Assembly (NCBI RefSeq): GCF_007827815.1
Contig: NZ_VITH01000003.1
Coordinates: forward strand, 463,260 to 527,259
Length of the DNA: 64,000 nt
Direction of reading: 5' to 3'
Origin: Azospirillum brasilense
GTDB lineage: Bacteria > Pseudomonadota > Alphaproteobacteria > Azospirillales > Azospirillaceae
Shown one piece after another: positions 24,748-33,367 of the stretch (the first letter of the stretch is position 1; the number at the start of each line of letters is the position of its first letter). A program made the position numbers and the translations under genes. The notes beneath the pieces were generated by a model that saw only the letters and a list, made by a program, of their open reading frames with translations, did not search any database and was not told the origin of the DNA.

Positions 24748-26331
24748 ATGGACGGGATCAATCGCAAGGAACGGGCCGGCCGGATCGAGCGGAGCGGGGT
24801 CAACCGCCGCCAGTTCGGTACCCTGCTGGCCGCCGGCGCCCTGGTGGCGGGCAGCGGCTGGCCTCTGCCGGCGTCGGCGGCGCCGCCGGTCCTGCGGGTG
24901 CGCATCGGCAGCGACATCGGCAACCTGGATCCCGCCCGCATCTTCCAGATCGAGAACCAGACGGTCGCCACCCAGATCTTCAACGGGCTGGTCAAGTATG
25001 ACGAGGCGAGCAACGCCATCGTCCCCGACCTCGCCACCGGCTGGGACATCTCCGGCGACGGCACCGTCTACAGCTTCGCCCTGCGCAGCGGCGTCACCTG
25101 GCACAAGGGTTTCGGCCCCTTCACCTCCGACGACGTGAAATTCTCGTTCGAGCGCGTGCTCGACCCGCAGACCGGCAGCAGCTACAGCGGGCAGCTCGCC
25201 TCCATCAAGTCCATCGAGACACCGTCCCCCGACACGGTGGTCATCACGCTGAAGGAGCCGAACTCCGGCTTCCTGCACAAGGTGTCGGCCTTCAACCAGG
25301 GCTGGATCGTCAGCCGCAAGGCGCTGGGCGAGATCGGCGACAAGGCCTTCGCGCTGAACCCCATCGGCACCGGCCCCTTCGTGTTCCAGAACTGGGCGCC
25401 GGGCCGCGAGGTGAAGCTGTCCGCCAACAAGGACTATTTCGCGGGCGCGCCCAAGGTCGAGGAGGTGCAGTTCCGCGTCATCAAGGACGAGACGGCGGCG
25501 GCTATCGCCCTGGAGAACGGCGAGATCGACATCTTCTTCGGCCTGCAGCAGCCGGAGGTCATTCAGCGCCTGAAGGGCGGCGGTCTGGTCACCGTGCACG
25601 ACCGCGACGCCAACCACACGATCAACCTCGTCCTCAACACCTCGATCAAGCCGCTGGGCGACGTGCGGGTGCGGCAGGCGATCTACCACGCCATCAACCG
25701 CAAGGCGCTGATCGACGGCTTCTTCAAGGGCACCAAGTCGGAGGCGAGCGGCTTCCTGACCTCCTCCTTCCAGGAATTCACCGATCAGGTCCCGCTGTTC
25801 CCCTATGACCCGGCCAAGGCCAAGGCGCTGCTCAAGGAGGCCGGGGTGGGGTCCTTCACGCTGGACCTCGTGGCGCCGGGCGCCAACCCCTACGACAAGA
25901 TCGTCGTGCCGATCGCCAGCGACCTCGCCGCCGTGGGCATCGACGCCAAGATCAAGGTGCTGGAGCGCGGCGCCTACCTCCAGGCGCGCAACAAGGGCAC
26001 GGTGCCGACCTGCATCACCGGCGTCGTCGGCGCGCCGGACCCGGACAGCCCGATCCTGTCGCTGTTCGCCAAGTCCTCCTTCCCGCCGGGCCTCAACACC
26101 GCCCATTACGAGGGCATCGAGGACCTGATCGCCGCCGCCCGCAACGCCCAGGGCGACGCCGCCCGCAAGGAGGTCTACGGGAAGATCCAGGCCAAGGTGA
26201 TGGGCGACGTCCCGGTGATCCCGCTCTACGCCGACCACCTGTACATCGCCCACACCAAGAAGGTCTCCGGCTTCGTCCAGAACTCCCTGTTCACGATGAG
26301 CGCCTATCCGGTCTCGCTGCTGGAGGCATGA
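24748..26331 (+). CDS. ABC transporter substrate-binding protein, Opp/Dpp/Nik type (SBP family 5), Tat-exported
   Basis: A 527-aa periplasmic receptor. A twin-arginine signal is present (NRRQFGTLLAAGALVAGSG, RR at 20-21), with cleavage probably after ASA near residue 44. The mature protein has the family 5 layout, including DLATGWDISGDGTVYSFALR, GTGPFVFQNWAPG and VRVRQAIYHAIN-like segments. ATG 24748 follows AGAGGAGCAGG. The stop overlaps the first permease gene. The ligand may be a peptide or another amide-bearing compound. The flanking amidases and isochorismatase-type hydrolases favour the latter. Confidence 0.93.
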   Translation: MDGINRKERAGRIERSGVNRRQFGTLLAAGALVAGSGWPLPASAAPPVLRVRIGSDIGNLDPARIFQIENQTVATQIFNGLVKYDEASNAIVPDLATGWDISGDGTVYSFALRSGVTWHKGFGPFTSDDVKFSFERVLDPQTGSSYSGQLASIKSIETPSPDTVVITLKEPNSGFLHKVSAFNQGWIVSRKALGEIGDKAFALNPIGTGPFVFQNWAPGREVKLSANKDYFAGAPKVEEVQFRVIKDETAAAIALENGEIDIFFGLQQPEVIQRLKGGGLVTVHDRDANHTINLVLNTSIKPLGDVRVRQAIYHAINRKALIDGFFKGTKSEASGFLTSSFQEFTDQVPLFPYDPAKAKALLKEAGVGSFTLDLVAPGANPYDKIVVPIASDLAAVGIDAKIKVLERGAYLQARNKGTVPTCITGVVGAPDPDSPILSLFAKSSFPPGLNTAHYEGIEDLIAAARNAQGDAARKEVYGKIQAKVMGDVPVIPLYADHLYIAHTKKVSGFVQNSLFTMSAYPVSLLEA

Positions 26332-27272
26332 CGATGGACCGGCTTCTTCGCCAACTCTCGCAGCTCGCGATCACGGTGTTCGGCATCGTGACCGTGACCT
26401 TCTTCCTGGTCCGGATGATCCCCGGCGACCCCGCCCAGTACATGCTGGGCGACTACGCCACCGAGGAGGCGCTGGCGACGCTGCGCGCCCAACTCGGCCT
26501 CGACCAGCCGGTCTACGTGCAGTACGGGCTCTACGTGCTGCGCGCCGTCACCGGGGATTTCGGGTCGTCGGTGGTCACCGGCCGCCCGGCGCTGGAGGAG
26601 ATCCTGTTCAGCCTCCCGGACTCTGCGATCCTGGCCTTCGCCGGCCTCGCGGTGGCGGTGGCGATCGGCATCCCGCTCGGCATCCTCACCGCGGAGCGGC
26701 AGGGATCGTGGAGCGACATGCTGATCATGATCGTCGCGCTGTTCGGCATCTCCTTCCCGGTCTTCTGGCTCGGCCTCGCCTCGGTCCTGCTGTTCTCGCA
26801 GGAGCTGAAATGGTTCCCGGCGCTGGGGGCCAGCTCGGGCGGCGGGTTCCTCACCCACCTGCACCATCTGGTGCTTCCGGCCGGCGTGCTGGGCATCTCG
26901 GTCGCGGCCTACATCACCCGCCTGACCCGCTCGGCGATGCTGGAGGTGCTGGGCCAGGACTGCATCCGCGTCGCCCGCGCGATGGGGGTGCCGGAGCGCC
27001 GGGTGGTGTGGCGGCTGGCGCTGAAGAACGCGCTGGTGCCGATCCTCGCCATCGTCGGGGTGACCTTCGCCTGGTCGCTGGGCAGCGCCATCCTGATCGA
27101 GGTGGTGTTCAGCCGGCCGGGCATCGGCTCGATGATCCTGAAGGCGGTCTCGGCCCGCGACTACCAGCTCGTCCAGGCGGGCGTGCTGGTGCTGGCCGTC
27201 GCCGTCGTCCTCGTCAACAGCCTGCTCGACCTCGCCTACGGGCTGGTCGATCCGCGCCTGTCCACACGGTGA
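26328..27272 (+). CDS. ABC transporter permease, DppB/OppB type
   Basis: A 314-aa inner-membrane subunit with six hydrophobic segments. The N-terminal LSQLAITVFGIVTVTFFLVR and the VRMIPGDPAQYMLG motif are typical of OppB/DppB. The EAA-like loop that docks the ATPase reads VARAMGVPERRVVWRLALKN. Its ATG overlaps the receptor stop (ATGA). A second ATG two codons later is equally plausible. It forms the transmembrane channel with the next gene, three bases downstream. Confidence 0.94.
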   Translation: MTMDRLLRQLSQLAITVFGIVTVTFFLVRMIPGDPAQYMLGDYATEEALATLRAQLGLDQPVYVQYGLYVLRAVTGDFGSSVVTGRPALEEILFSLPDSAILAFAGLAVAVAIGIPLGILTAERQGSWSDMLIMIVALFGISFPVFWLGLASVLLFSQELKWFPALGASSGGGFLTHLHHLVLPAGVLGISVAAYITRLTRSAMLEVLGQDCIRVARAMGVPERRVVWRLALKNALVPILAIVGVTFAWSLGSAILIEVVFSRPGIGSMILKAVSARDYQLVQAGVLVLAVAVVLVNSLLDLAYGLVDPRLSTR

Positions 27273-27275
27273 CCC

Positions 27276-28163
27276 ATGGCAGCCACAGCAACCCTTTCCG
27301 CGTCCGCTTCGGCGCGGCGGTCGTCCCTGATGCGCTATTTCCGCCATCCGGGCTTCCTGATCGGCGTGATCCTGCTGACCCTGCTGCTGATCGTGGCGGT
27401 GGCGGCGCCCTGGATCGCCCCGATGTCGCCGCTTGAGACCGACCTCGCCAACACGCTGGCCCCGCCCTCGGCCGCGCATCTCCTGGGCACCGACCAGTTC
27501 GGGCGCGACGTGCTGTCCCGCCTAATCTGGGGAACGCGCATCTCCCTCCAGGTCGCCGTCGCGGTGATGGCGCTGTCGCTGTCGCTGGGCATGGTGATCG
27601 GCGCGGTCGCCGGCTTCTTCGGCGGCTGGGTCGAGCGGGTGACCGTCTCGGTCATCGACATCCTGCTGGCCTTCCCCGGCTTCCTGCTGGCGCTCGCCCT
27701 GGTGGCGGCCCGCGGCTCCTCGCTGGAATCCGTCATCATCGCCGTGGCGCTGGCCTTCACGCCGCGGGTCGCCGCGGTGATGCGGGCGGTCGTCCTGACC
27801 ATCAAGCCGCGCACCTACGTCGAGGCGTCGAGGGCCATCGGCATGGGCACGATGCGGCTGCTGTTCCTGCACGTCGTGCCGAACAGCCTGCCGCCGGTGA
27901 TCGTGGTCGCCACGGTCAGCGCCGCCACCGCCATCCTGGCCGAGGCGGGCCTGAGCTTCCTCGGCCTCGGCGTTCAGCCGCCGGCCCCGACCTGGGGCAA
28001 TGTCATCGCCGACGGGCAGAGCTTCCTGGCCTCCAACCCGTTGATCTCGCTGTCGGCGGGGATCTGCATCGCGGTGATGGTGGTCGCCCTGAACCTGCTG
28101 GGGGACGGGTTGCGCGACACGCTCGACCCGCAGATGCGCCGCTCCTCCGGACGCGTGCTGTGA
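27276..28163 (+). CDS. ABC transporter permease, DppC/OppC type
   Basis: A 295-aa permease with an N-terminal cytoplasmic arm followed by the OppC_N motif FRHPGFLIGVILLTLLLIVA and the conserved HLLGTDQFGRDVLSRLIWGT. The ATPase-contact loop is ASRAIGMGTMRLLFLHVVPN. The protein pairs with the DppB-type subunit. Spacing of 3 bp upstream and overlap or near contact downstream mark it as part of one transport operon. Confidence 0.94.
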   Translation: MAATATLSASASARRSSLMRYFRHPGFLIGVILLTLLLIVAVAAPWIAPMSPLETDLANTLAPPSAAHLLGTDQFGRDVLSRLIWGTRISLQVAVAVMALSLSLGMVIGAVAGFFGGWVERVTVSVIDILLAFPGFLLALALVAARGSSLESVIIAVALAFTPRVAAVMRAVVLTIKPRTYVEASRAIGMGTMRLLFLHVVPNSLPPVIVVATVSAATAILAEAGLSFLGLGVQPPAPTWGNVIADGQSFLASNPLISLSAGICIAVMVVALNLLGDGLRDTLDPQMRRSSGRVL

Positions 28164-28174
28164 GGACGCCCCCC

Positions 28175-29248
28175 ATGCCAAACAAGGCCATGCCCAACCT
28201 TCACCCCGTGGCTCCGGCGGCTCCCGTCGCCCCCGCCACGGCCCCCCGCCCGGTCGCGCTGGAGCTGCGCGACCTGACCACGGTCTTTCCCGGCGACGAC
28301 GGGCCGGTCACCGTCATCGACGGCGTGTCGCTCGCCGTGCGGGCCGGCGGCACGCTGGCGGTGGTCGGCGAGTCCGGATCGGGCAAGTCGATGACCTTCC
28401 TGTCGGCGCTCGGCCTCGTCGCCGCGCCGGGCCGCGTCCGCCGCGGCGAGGTGCGGATCGACGGCGCCGACATCCTGCACCAGCCGCCGGAGCGGCTGCG
28501 CCGCCTGCGCGGGGCGGTGATTTCGATGATCTTCCAGGACCCGCTGACCGCGCTGAACCCCGTCTTCACCATCGGCGAGCAGATCGTCGAGGTGCTGCGG
28601 GCCCACCAGCGCATCGGCCGCGCCGCCGCCCGCGCCCGTGCCATCGAGCTGCTGGCCCGCGTCCAGATCCCCGACCCGGCGCGGCGGGTGGACGACTACC
28701 CGCACCAGCTCAGCGGCGGGCAGCGCCAGCGCGTGCTGATCGCCATGGCCATCGCCCTGTCGCCGAAGATCCTGATCGCCGACGAGCCGACCACGGCGCT
28801 CGACGTGACGGTGCAGGCGCAGATCCTCGACCTGCTCGCCGACCTCCAGGCGGAGACCGGCATGGCGCTGGTGCTCATCACCCACGACCTGGGGCTGGTC
28901 GCCAGATACGCCGACGACGTGGCGGTGATGTACGCCGGGCGGCTGGTCGAGACCGGCTCCATGGAGGAGGTCTTCACCAAACCCCGCCACCCCTACACCC
29001 GCGCGCTGTTCCGCAGCATCCCCCGTCTCGACGGCCCGGTGGACGAGGAGCTTCCGGCCATCGAGGGCCAGCCGCCCAACGTCGCCCGCCTGCCGCCCGG
29101 CTGCGCCTTTGAGCCGCGCTGCACGGTCGGCCGCGGGCGCGCGGACTGCTGCACCCGGCGCCCGCTGCCGCTGGCCGGCGACCGCTCCGGCCACCGCAGC
29201 GCCTGTTTCCACGAAGACCTGCCCGACCGGAAGGAGGCCATCCGATGA
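28175..29248 (+). CDS. ABC transporter ATP-binding protein, DppD/OppD type
   Basis: A 357-aa ATPase. After a ~25-residue Pro/Ala-rich lead, Walker A GESGSGKS lies at 65-72, the signature is [16 protein letters not shown] and Walker B is [13 protein letters not shown]. The C-terminal oligopeptide/dipeptide transporter domain carries cysteines ([19 protein letters not shown]) like those that hold a 4Fe-4S cluster in some Dpp ATPases. ATG 28175 is chosen with GAGG upstream; a GTG at 28160 overlaps the permease stop and is also in frame. Its stop overlaps the next gene by four bases. Confidence 0.93.
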   Translation: MPNKAMPNLHPVAPAAPVAPATAPRPVALELRDLTTVFPGDDGPVTVIDGVSLAVRAGGTLAVVGESGSGKSMTFLSALGLVAAPGRVRRGEVRIDGADILHQPPERLRRLRGAVISMIFQDPLTALNPVFTIGEQIVEVLRAHQRIGRAAARARAIELLARVQIPDPARRVDDYPHQLSGGQRQRVLIAMAIALSPKILIADEPTTALDVTVQAQILDLLADLQAETGMALVLITHDLGLVARYADDVAVMYAGRLVETGSMEEVFTKPRHPYTRALFRSIPRLDGPVDEELPAIEGQPPNVARLPPGCAFEPRCTVGRGRADCCTRRPLPLAGDRSGHRSACFHEDLPDRKEAIR

Positions 29249-30378
29249 GCGACACCCTCTCCGCACCGCCGCCGGCCCTGGAACTCGTCGACGCCACCCG
29301 CGTCTTCACCCGCCACGGCGGCCTGTTCAAGAAGGCCGGCAAGGCGGTGCGGGCGGTGGACGGCGTGTCGCTGACCATCCGTGCCGGCGAGACGCTGGGG
29401 CTGGTCGGTGAGAGCGGCAGCGGCAAGAGCACGCTCGGCCGCCTCGCCCTGCGGCTGGTCGAACCGACCAGCGGGCGGCTGCTGGTCGACGGGCGCGACG
29501 TGACCGGCGTGTCGAAGGCCGAGATGCAGGCGATGCGGCGCGACATCCAGATGGTCTTCCAGGACCCCTACGGATCGCTCGACCCCCGCGTCACCATTGG
29601 CCAGAGCATCGCCGAGCCGCTGAAGGTCCATGGCCTGTGGGACAGCGACGGGCCGCAGAAGGTCGCCGGGGTGATGAGCCTCGTCGGGCTCGACCCCTCG
29701 CACGCCGACCGCTACCCGCACCAGTTCTCCGGCGGCCAGCGCCAGCGCATCGGCATCGCCCGCGCCTTGACGCTCGACCCCAAGATCCTGGTGCTGGACG
29801 AACCGGTGTCGGCGCTCGACGTGTCGATCCAGGCGCAGATCATCAACCTGCTCCAGCGCATCCAGCGGGAGCGCGGGCTGTCCTACCTGTTCATCGCCCA
29901 TGATCTGGCGGTGGTCCGCCATGTCAGCCACCGCATCGCCGTGATGTATCTCGGCAAGGTCGTGGAGATGGCGGAGCGCGACAACCTCTACCGCCGGCCG
30001 CTGCACCCCTACACCGTCTCGCTGCTGGCGGCGGTGCCCATCGCCGACGTGCGGATGCGCAACCGCCGCCGCACCTCGGTGACGATGGGCGAGATCGGCT
30101 CGGCCACCAACGTGCCGCCGGGCTGCCGTTTCCACCCGCGCTGCTATCGGGCGCGGCTGGTCGCCGCGGCGGGCGGCGTGCCCACCGAGCGCAGCGGCGA
30201 CGCCCTGCTGCCGCGCGCCTGCCTGATCGACCAGCCCGCGTTGAAGGCCTGCGGCGGCACCGATCAAGTCGCCTGCCACTTCCCCGAAACACCGGAAACC
30301 CGGTCCGAGGTCGCCACGGCGGTCCTTCAGGACATCGGCTATCCGCCCATCCGTCCCATCCCCCTGCAATCAGCCTGA
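29245..30378 (+). CDS. ABC transporter ATP-binding protein, DppF/OppF type
   Basis: A 377-aa ATPase. Walker [10 protein letters not shown] is at residues 55-63, MVFQDPYGSLDPRVTIGQSI carries the Q-loop, QFSGGQRQRIGIARAL is the signature and KILVLDEPVSALDVSI is Walker B. The C-terminal dipeptide/oligopeptide domain has PPGCRFHPRCYRA. It forms the heterodimeric motor with the DppD-type subunit. The ATG overlaps the preceding stop. The isochorismatase-type gene follows 12 bp later, so enzyme and transporter share a transcript. Confidence 0.94.
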   Translation: MSDTLSAPPPALELVDATRVFTRHGGLFKKAGKAVRAVDGVSLTIRAGETLGLVGESGSGKSTLGRLALRLVEPTSGRLLVDGRDVTGVSKAEMQAMRRDIQMVFQDPYGSLDPRVTIGQSIAEPLKVHGLWDSDGPQKVAGVMSLVGLDPSHADRYPHQFSGGQRQRIGIARALTLDPKILVLDEPVSALDVSIQAQIINLLQRIQRERGLSYLFIAHDLAVVRHVSHRIAVMYLGKVVEMAERDNLYRRPLHPYTVSLLAAVPIADVRMRNRRRTSVTMGEIGSATNVPPGCRFHPRCYRARLVAAAGGVPTERSGDALLPRACLIDQPALKACGGTDQVACHFPETPETRSEVATAVLQDIGYPPIRPIPLQSA

Positions 30379-30390
30379 GGATCAACCCCC

Positions 30391-31044
30391 ATGTTCAGTG
30401 TCACCGACGAGCTCAAGAACAACTATTCCGGCGTCTTCCAGAACCGGATCGGCTTCGGGCGGAAGGCCGCCATCATCTCCATCGACTTCATCGACTTCTA
30501 CACCCAGCCCGGCGCCCCCTTCTTCGGGCAGGGTGTGGTGGACGCGACGATCGCCAGCGTGCCGCTCTACGCCGCCGCCCGCCGCGCCGGCCTGCCGGTC
30601 ATCTACACCAAGGTCGTCTATGACGCGGCGGGGACCGAGGGCGGCATGTTCGTCAAGAAGATCCCGGCGCTGCGCGCCTTCACCGCCGACAACCCGCTGG
30701 CCGAGTTCGACGCCCGCGTGACGCCGGAGCCGCAGGACGTCGTGCTGGTCAAGCACCATTCCTCCGCCTTCTTCGGCACGCCGCTCAGCACCATGCTGCG
30801 CGTGATGGAGTGCGACACGGTGATCCTCACCGGCTGCTCGACCAGCGGCTGCGTGCGGGCCACGGCGGTGGACGCGGTGTCCCATGGCTTCCGCGTCATC
30901 GTCCCCGCCGAATGCGTGGGCGACCGCCACCAGGCCCCGCACGATTCCGCCCTGTTCGACATGAACGCCAAGTACGGCGACGTGCTGCCGGTGGCGGAGG
31001 TGATGGCCTACGTCGAGAAGCAGGCCGAGGCCGTGGCCGCCTGA
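30391..31044 (+). CDS. Isochorismatase-family cysteine amidohydrolase, paralogue 2
   Basis: A 217-aa hydrolase paralogous to the one encoded at 23772. Triad: Asp32 in AIISIDFIDFYT, Lys121 in VLVKHHSSAFFGT and Cys154 in TGCSTSGCVRAT. It also keeps the ECVGDRHQAPH and LFDMNAKYGDV segments of the N-carbamoylsarcosine/maleamate amidase group. It is translationally close to the importer genes (12-bp gap), so it probably hydrolyses the imported compound or its first product in the cytoplasm. Having two such paralogues on opposite arms suggests two chemically similar steps or two related substrates. Confidence 0.92.
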   Translation: MFSVTDELKNNYSGVFQNRIGFGRKAAIISIDFIDFYTQPGAPFFGQGVVDATIASVPLYAAARRAGLPVIYTKVVYDAAGTEGGMFVKKIPALRAFTADNPLAEFDARVTPEPQDVVLVKHHSSAFFGTPLSTMLRVMECDTVILTGCSTSGCVRATAVDAVSHGFRVIVPAECVGDRHQAPHDSALFDMNAKYGDVLPVAEVMAYVEKQAEAVAA

Positions 31045-31138
31045 TCCAACCCGTTCGCCTCTGACCCTATCCGAACTTTATGGAGCGGTGGCGCGCCCGC
31101 GGCCGACCGGCGGGCGCGCCCCTGAGCAATCTGCCGAC

Positions 31139-32185
31139 ATGATGCCCCTTTCCAATCCCCTCCAGTGGTGCCTGCTGGTGGGGGCGACCCTCCTGTTCAC
31201 CGCCCTGTTCATGGTGGCCGGCCTTCCCGGCGCGACGTTGCTCGGCCCGATGGCGGCGGCGATCCTGCTGGGGGTGCGCGGCGCCTCGATCGAGCTGCCC
31301 AAGCGCTTCTCCTGGCTGGCCCAGGCGCTGACGGGGGGCGTCGTCGCCCGGTCCATGGACGTGACCATCCTGCACGACGTGGCGCTGCACTGGTTCCCCA
31401 TGCTGATGGCGCTGTCCACAATGCTGGCCGGCGCGGTGCTGGTAGGCTGGCTGCTGGAGCGGTCGGGCCGCTTTCCCGGCGGCACCGCCCTGTGGGGGAC
31501 CATGCCGGGCGCCGCCCCGGCGATGATCGCCATGGCCGGCGATTTCGGCGGCGACCCGCGCTTCGTCGCCGTCATGCAGTATCTGCGGGTGATCGTGGTC
31601 GTCGTCCTGGCCTCGCTCGTCTGCCATTTCCTTCTGGGCGGCGTTCCCGTGCCGATCGCCGTTCCCGGCACCGTTCCCGCGCCATCGGCCTCCGTCGCGT
31701 CGACGCTGGCCCTGGTGGCGGTCGCGCTGGCCGGCGGCTGGGCCGGGACCGTGACACGGCTTCCGGCGGGGCCGCTGCTGGGGCCGATCCTGCTCGGCGG
31801 CACGCTCAACATGACCGGGCTGGTGGTGCTGGACTCGCCGTCCTGGCTGATCGCCGTCGCCTTCACGATCATCGGCTGGACGACCGGCCTGCGCTTCCGG
31901 CGGGAGCTGCTGCGCGATCTGGTGGCATCGGTGCCGCTGATGCTGCTGTCCACCTTCGGTCTGGTCGCGATGTCGCTCGGCTCCGCCTGGCTGCTGGTCA
32001 CGCTGACCGGCAAGGACGCGCTGACCGCCTATCTGGCGACCAGCCCCGGCGGGTTGGATTCAGTGACGGTGGTGGCGCTGGGCAGCGCCGCCGACGTGCC
32101 CTTCATCCTCACTCTGCAGACTCTGCGGCTGTTCGGGACGATCCTGATGAGCGTTCTGCTTGTGCGATTCCTGCGCCGCCGATAG
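31139..32185 (+). CDS. AbrB family (AmoA-regulator-like) membrane protein
   Basis: A 348-aa, highly hydrophobic protein of the COG3180 AbrB family, with two homologous halves. Each half opens with a Gly-rich helix (FMVAGLPGATLLGPMAAAIL and PAGPLLGPILLGGTLNMTGL). TMPGAAPAMIAMAGDFGGDP and the matching TSPGGLDSVTVVALGSAADV are the repeated signature loops. Despite the historical name (regulator of ammonia monooxygenase), its function is unclear and transport is likely. Start choice is uncertain: ATG 31139 is taken, while a GTG at 31088 is in frame. It continues the importer operon after 94 bp. Confidence 0.85.
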   Translation: MMPLSNPLQWCLLVGATLLFTALFMVAGLPGATLLGPMAAAILLGVRGASIELPKRFSWLAQALTGGVVARSMDVTILHDVALHWFPMLMALSTMLAGAVLVGWLLERSGRFPGGTALWGTMPGAAPAMIAMAGDFGGDPRFVAVMQYLRVIVVVVLASLVCHFLLGGVPVPIAVPGTVPAPSASVASTLALVAVALAGGWAGTVTRLPAGPLLGPILLGGTLNMTGLVVLDSPSWLIAVAFTIIGWTTGLRFRRELLRDLVASVPLMLLSTFGLVAMSLGSAWLLVTLTGKDALTAYLATSPGGLDSVTVVALGSAADVPFILTLQTLRLFGTILMSVLLVRFLRRR

Positions 32186-32249
32186 AACGCAATCCCTTGC
32201 CCCGCCATTTTCCAAGCGCCGGCGCCCGACGCCCCGGCCGGAGGACACC

Positions 32250-32960
32250 GTGACCCCGTTCAGCGATGAGAAGGCGACCGGGACCGTCCGGTCCGAGCAG
32301 GTCGGCTCCATCATGACCGCCCTGCGCAACCGGGTGCTGGAGGGCAAGCTGCTCCCCGGCACCAAGCTGAAGGAGGCGGAACTGGCCGCCCAGTTCGGCG
32401 TGTCGCGGACCCCGATCCGCGAGGCGCTGGTGGCGGCCGAGCGGGAAGGGCTGGTCACCTACGAGACCAACCGCGGCTACACGGTGCGCCAGTTCACCCG
32501 GCGCGACCTGCTGGAAAGCTATGAGATGCGCAGCCTCCTGGAGGGGCATGGCTGCCGCATCGTGGCGGAGCGCGGCCTGCCGCTCGATGTGGAGCGGGCG
32601 CTGCGCAACGGCCTCGACCGCGCCGAGGCGCTGATCGCCGGCGACAGCCCGCTGGAAGGGGAGGCGCTGGAGCAGTGGCGCCTGCTGAACCAGCGCTTCC
32701 ACACCACCCTGATGGGGCTGGTGCCGAGCGGGCTGTTCAACCGCTCCTTCCAGACCGTCTACCGGGTCCCGAAGATCTACGACGTCCTGGAGATGGAGAA
32801 GGACGGTCCCACCCTGCGCCAGTACAACGAGGAACACCGCCGCATCCTTGACGCCATCGCCCGCCGCCAGAGTGGGCGGGTGGAGTTCCTGATGCGGGAG
32901 CATCTCCAGGGGCCGTGCGATTTGCTTCTCCGCCGGATGGAGGAAGCGCCGGGCGGGTGA
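32250..32960 (+). CDS. GntR family transcriptional regulator (FCD subfamily)
   Basis: A 236-aa regulator. The winged HTH covers residues ~20-82 (LKEAELAAQFGVSRTPIREA, then ETNRGYTVRQF) and an FCD domain follows (LLNQRFHTTLMGL, EEHRRILDAI, FLMREHLQG). The GTG at 32250 is preceded by GGAGGACACC. An upstream in-frame ATG would overlap the AbrB gene and lacks a ribosome site. It closes the importer operon, 64 bp after the AbrB-type gene. It is probably the substrate-responsive regulator of the amide island, acting with sigma-54 nitrogen control. Confidence 0.92.
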   Translation: MTPFSDEKATGTVRSEQVGSIMTALRNRVLEGKLLPGTKLKEAELAAQFGVSRTPIREALVAAEREGLVTYETNRGYTVRQFTRRDLLESYEMRSLLEGHGCRIVAERGLPLDVERALRNGLDRAEALIAGDSPLEGEALEQWRLLNQRFHTTLMGLVPSGLFNRSFQTVYRVPKIYDVLEMEKDGPTLRQYNEEHRRILDAIARRQSGRVEFLMREHLQGPCDLLLRRMEEAPGG

Positions 32961-32983
32961 GGGAGCGTGTCGCCGTGCTGACG

Positions 32984-33093
32984 GTGCCCCCTCCCTAACC
33001 CTCCCCCTCTTCGAGGTGGAGGGGACTGCCGCCGCTTCGCAGAAGGCACCCTCTCCCGCGCAGCGGGGGGGGCGGGGTGGGGGAAAGAACCTC
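32984..33093. repeat. Intergenic palindromic repeat element, copy 2
   Basis: It begins GTGCCCCCTCCCTAACCC and ends GGGGTGGGGGAAAGAACCTC. Both ends match copy 1 at 11087-11183 (27 of the first 30 positions are identical), but the interior differs. The end-inverted, C-rich then G-rich structure folds into a hairpin. Short related hairpins occur at 20915 and 53362, always outside genes. Confidence 0.7.
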
Positions 33094-33120
33094 ACCATTT
33101 CATGCACTTACCAACCCACC

Positions 33121-33137
33121 ATATACGCGTCGTATAT
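33121..33137. promoter_or_regulatory. Inverted repeat ATATACG-N3-CGTATAT upstream of the kdp operon
   Basis: Exact 7-bp arms with a 3-bp centre (CGT), 134 bp before the first small gene of the kdp operon. TATACGCG recurs at ~33166. It does not resemble the direct-repeat KdpE box of E. coli, so it may be a diverged KdpE site or serve another regulator. Confidence 0.4.
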
Positions 33138-33270
33138 TTCACGCCCCCCACCGCCCCCCTCGAATCTATACGCGCTTCGGGCGCAGCCTGATCGTGCCGG
33201 ACACAGCCGTGCCGGCATCCGATCCACGCTGACGCGCGCCCGGCGGTCCGGACGCGCCCCGGAGGCAACC

Positions 33271-33354
33271 ATGCTGGACATCATCGCGCTGGCGATCACC
33301 GCGGCCTTCTTCGCCGCGTCCATCGCCTATGTGCACGCCTGCGACCGCTTGTGA
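33271..33354 (+). CDS. 27-aa single-helix membrane peptide at the head of the kdp operon
   Basis: The product is MLDIIALAITAAFFAASIAY followed by VHACDRL. It has one hydrophobic helix with a short polar tail, and GGAGGCAACC precedes the ATG. It ends 13 bp before kdpF. It is not KdpF itself, which follows separately, but has the same size and topology. It is therefore a candidate second small subunit of the KdpFABC complex or a regulator of it. I know of no assigned function. Confidence 0.6.
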   Translation: MLDIIALAITAAFFAASIAYVHACDRL

Positions 33355-33367
33355 GGGGGGCCGGGCC

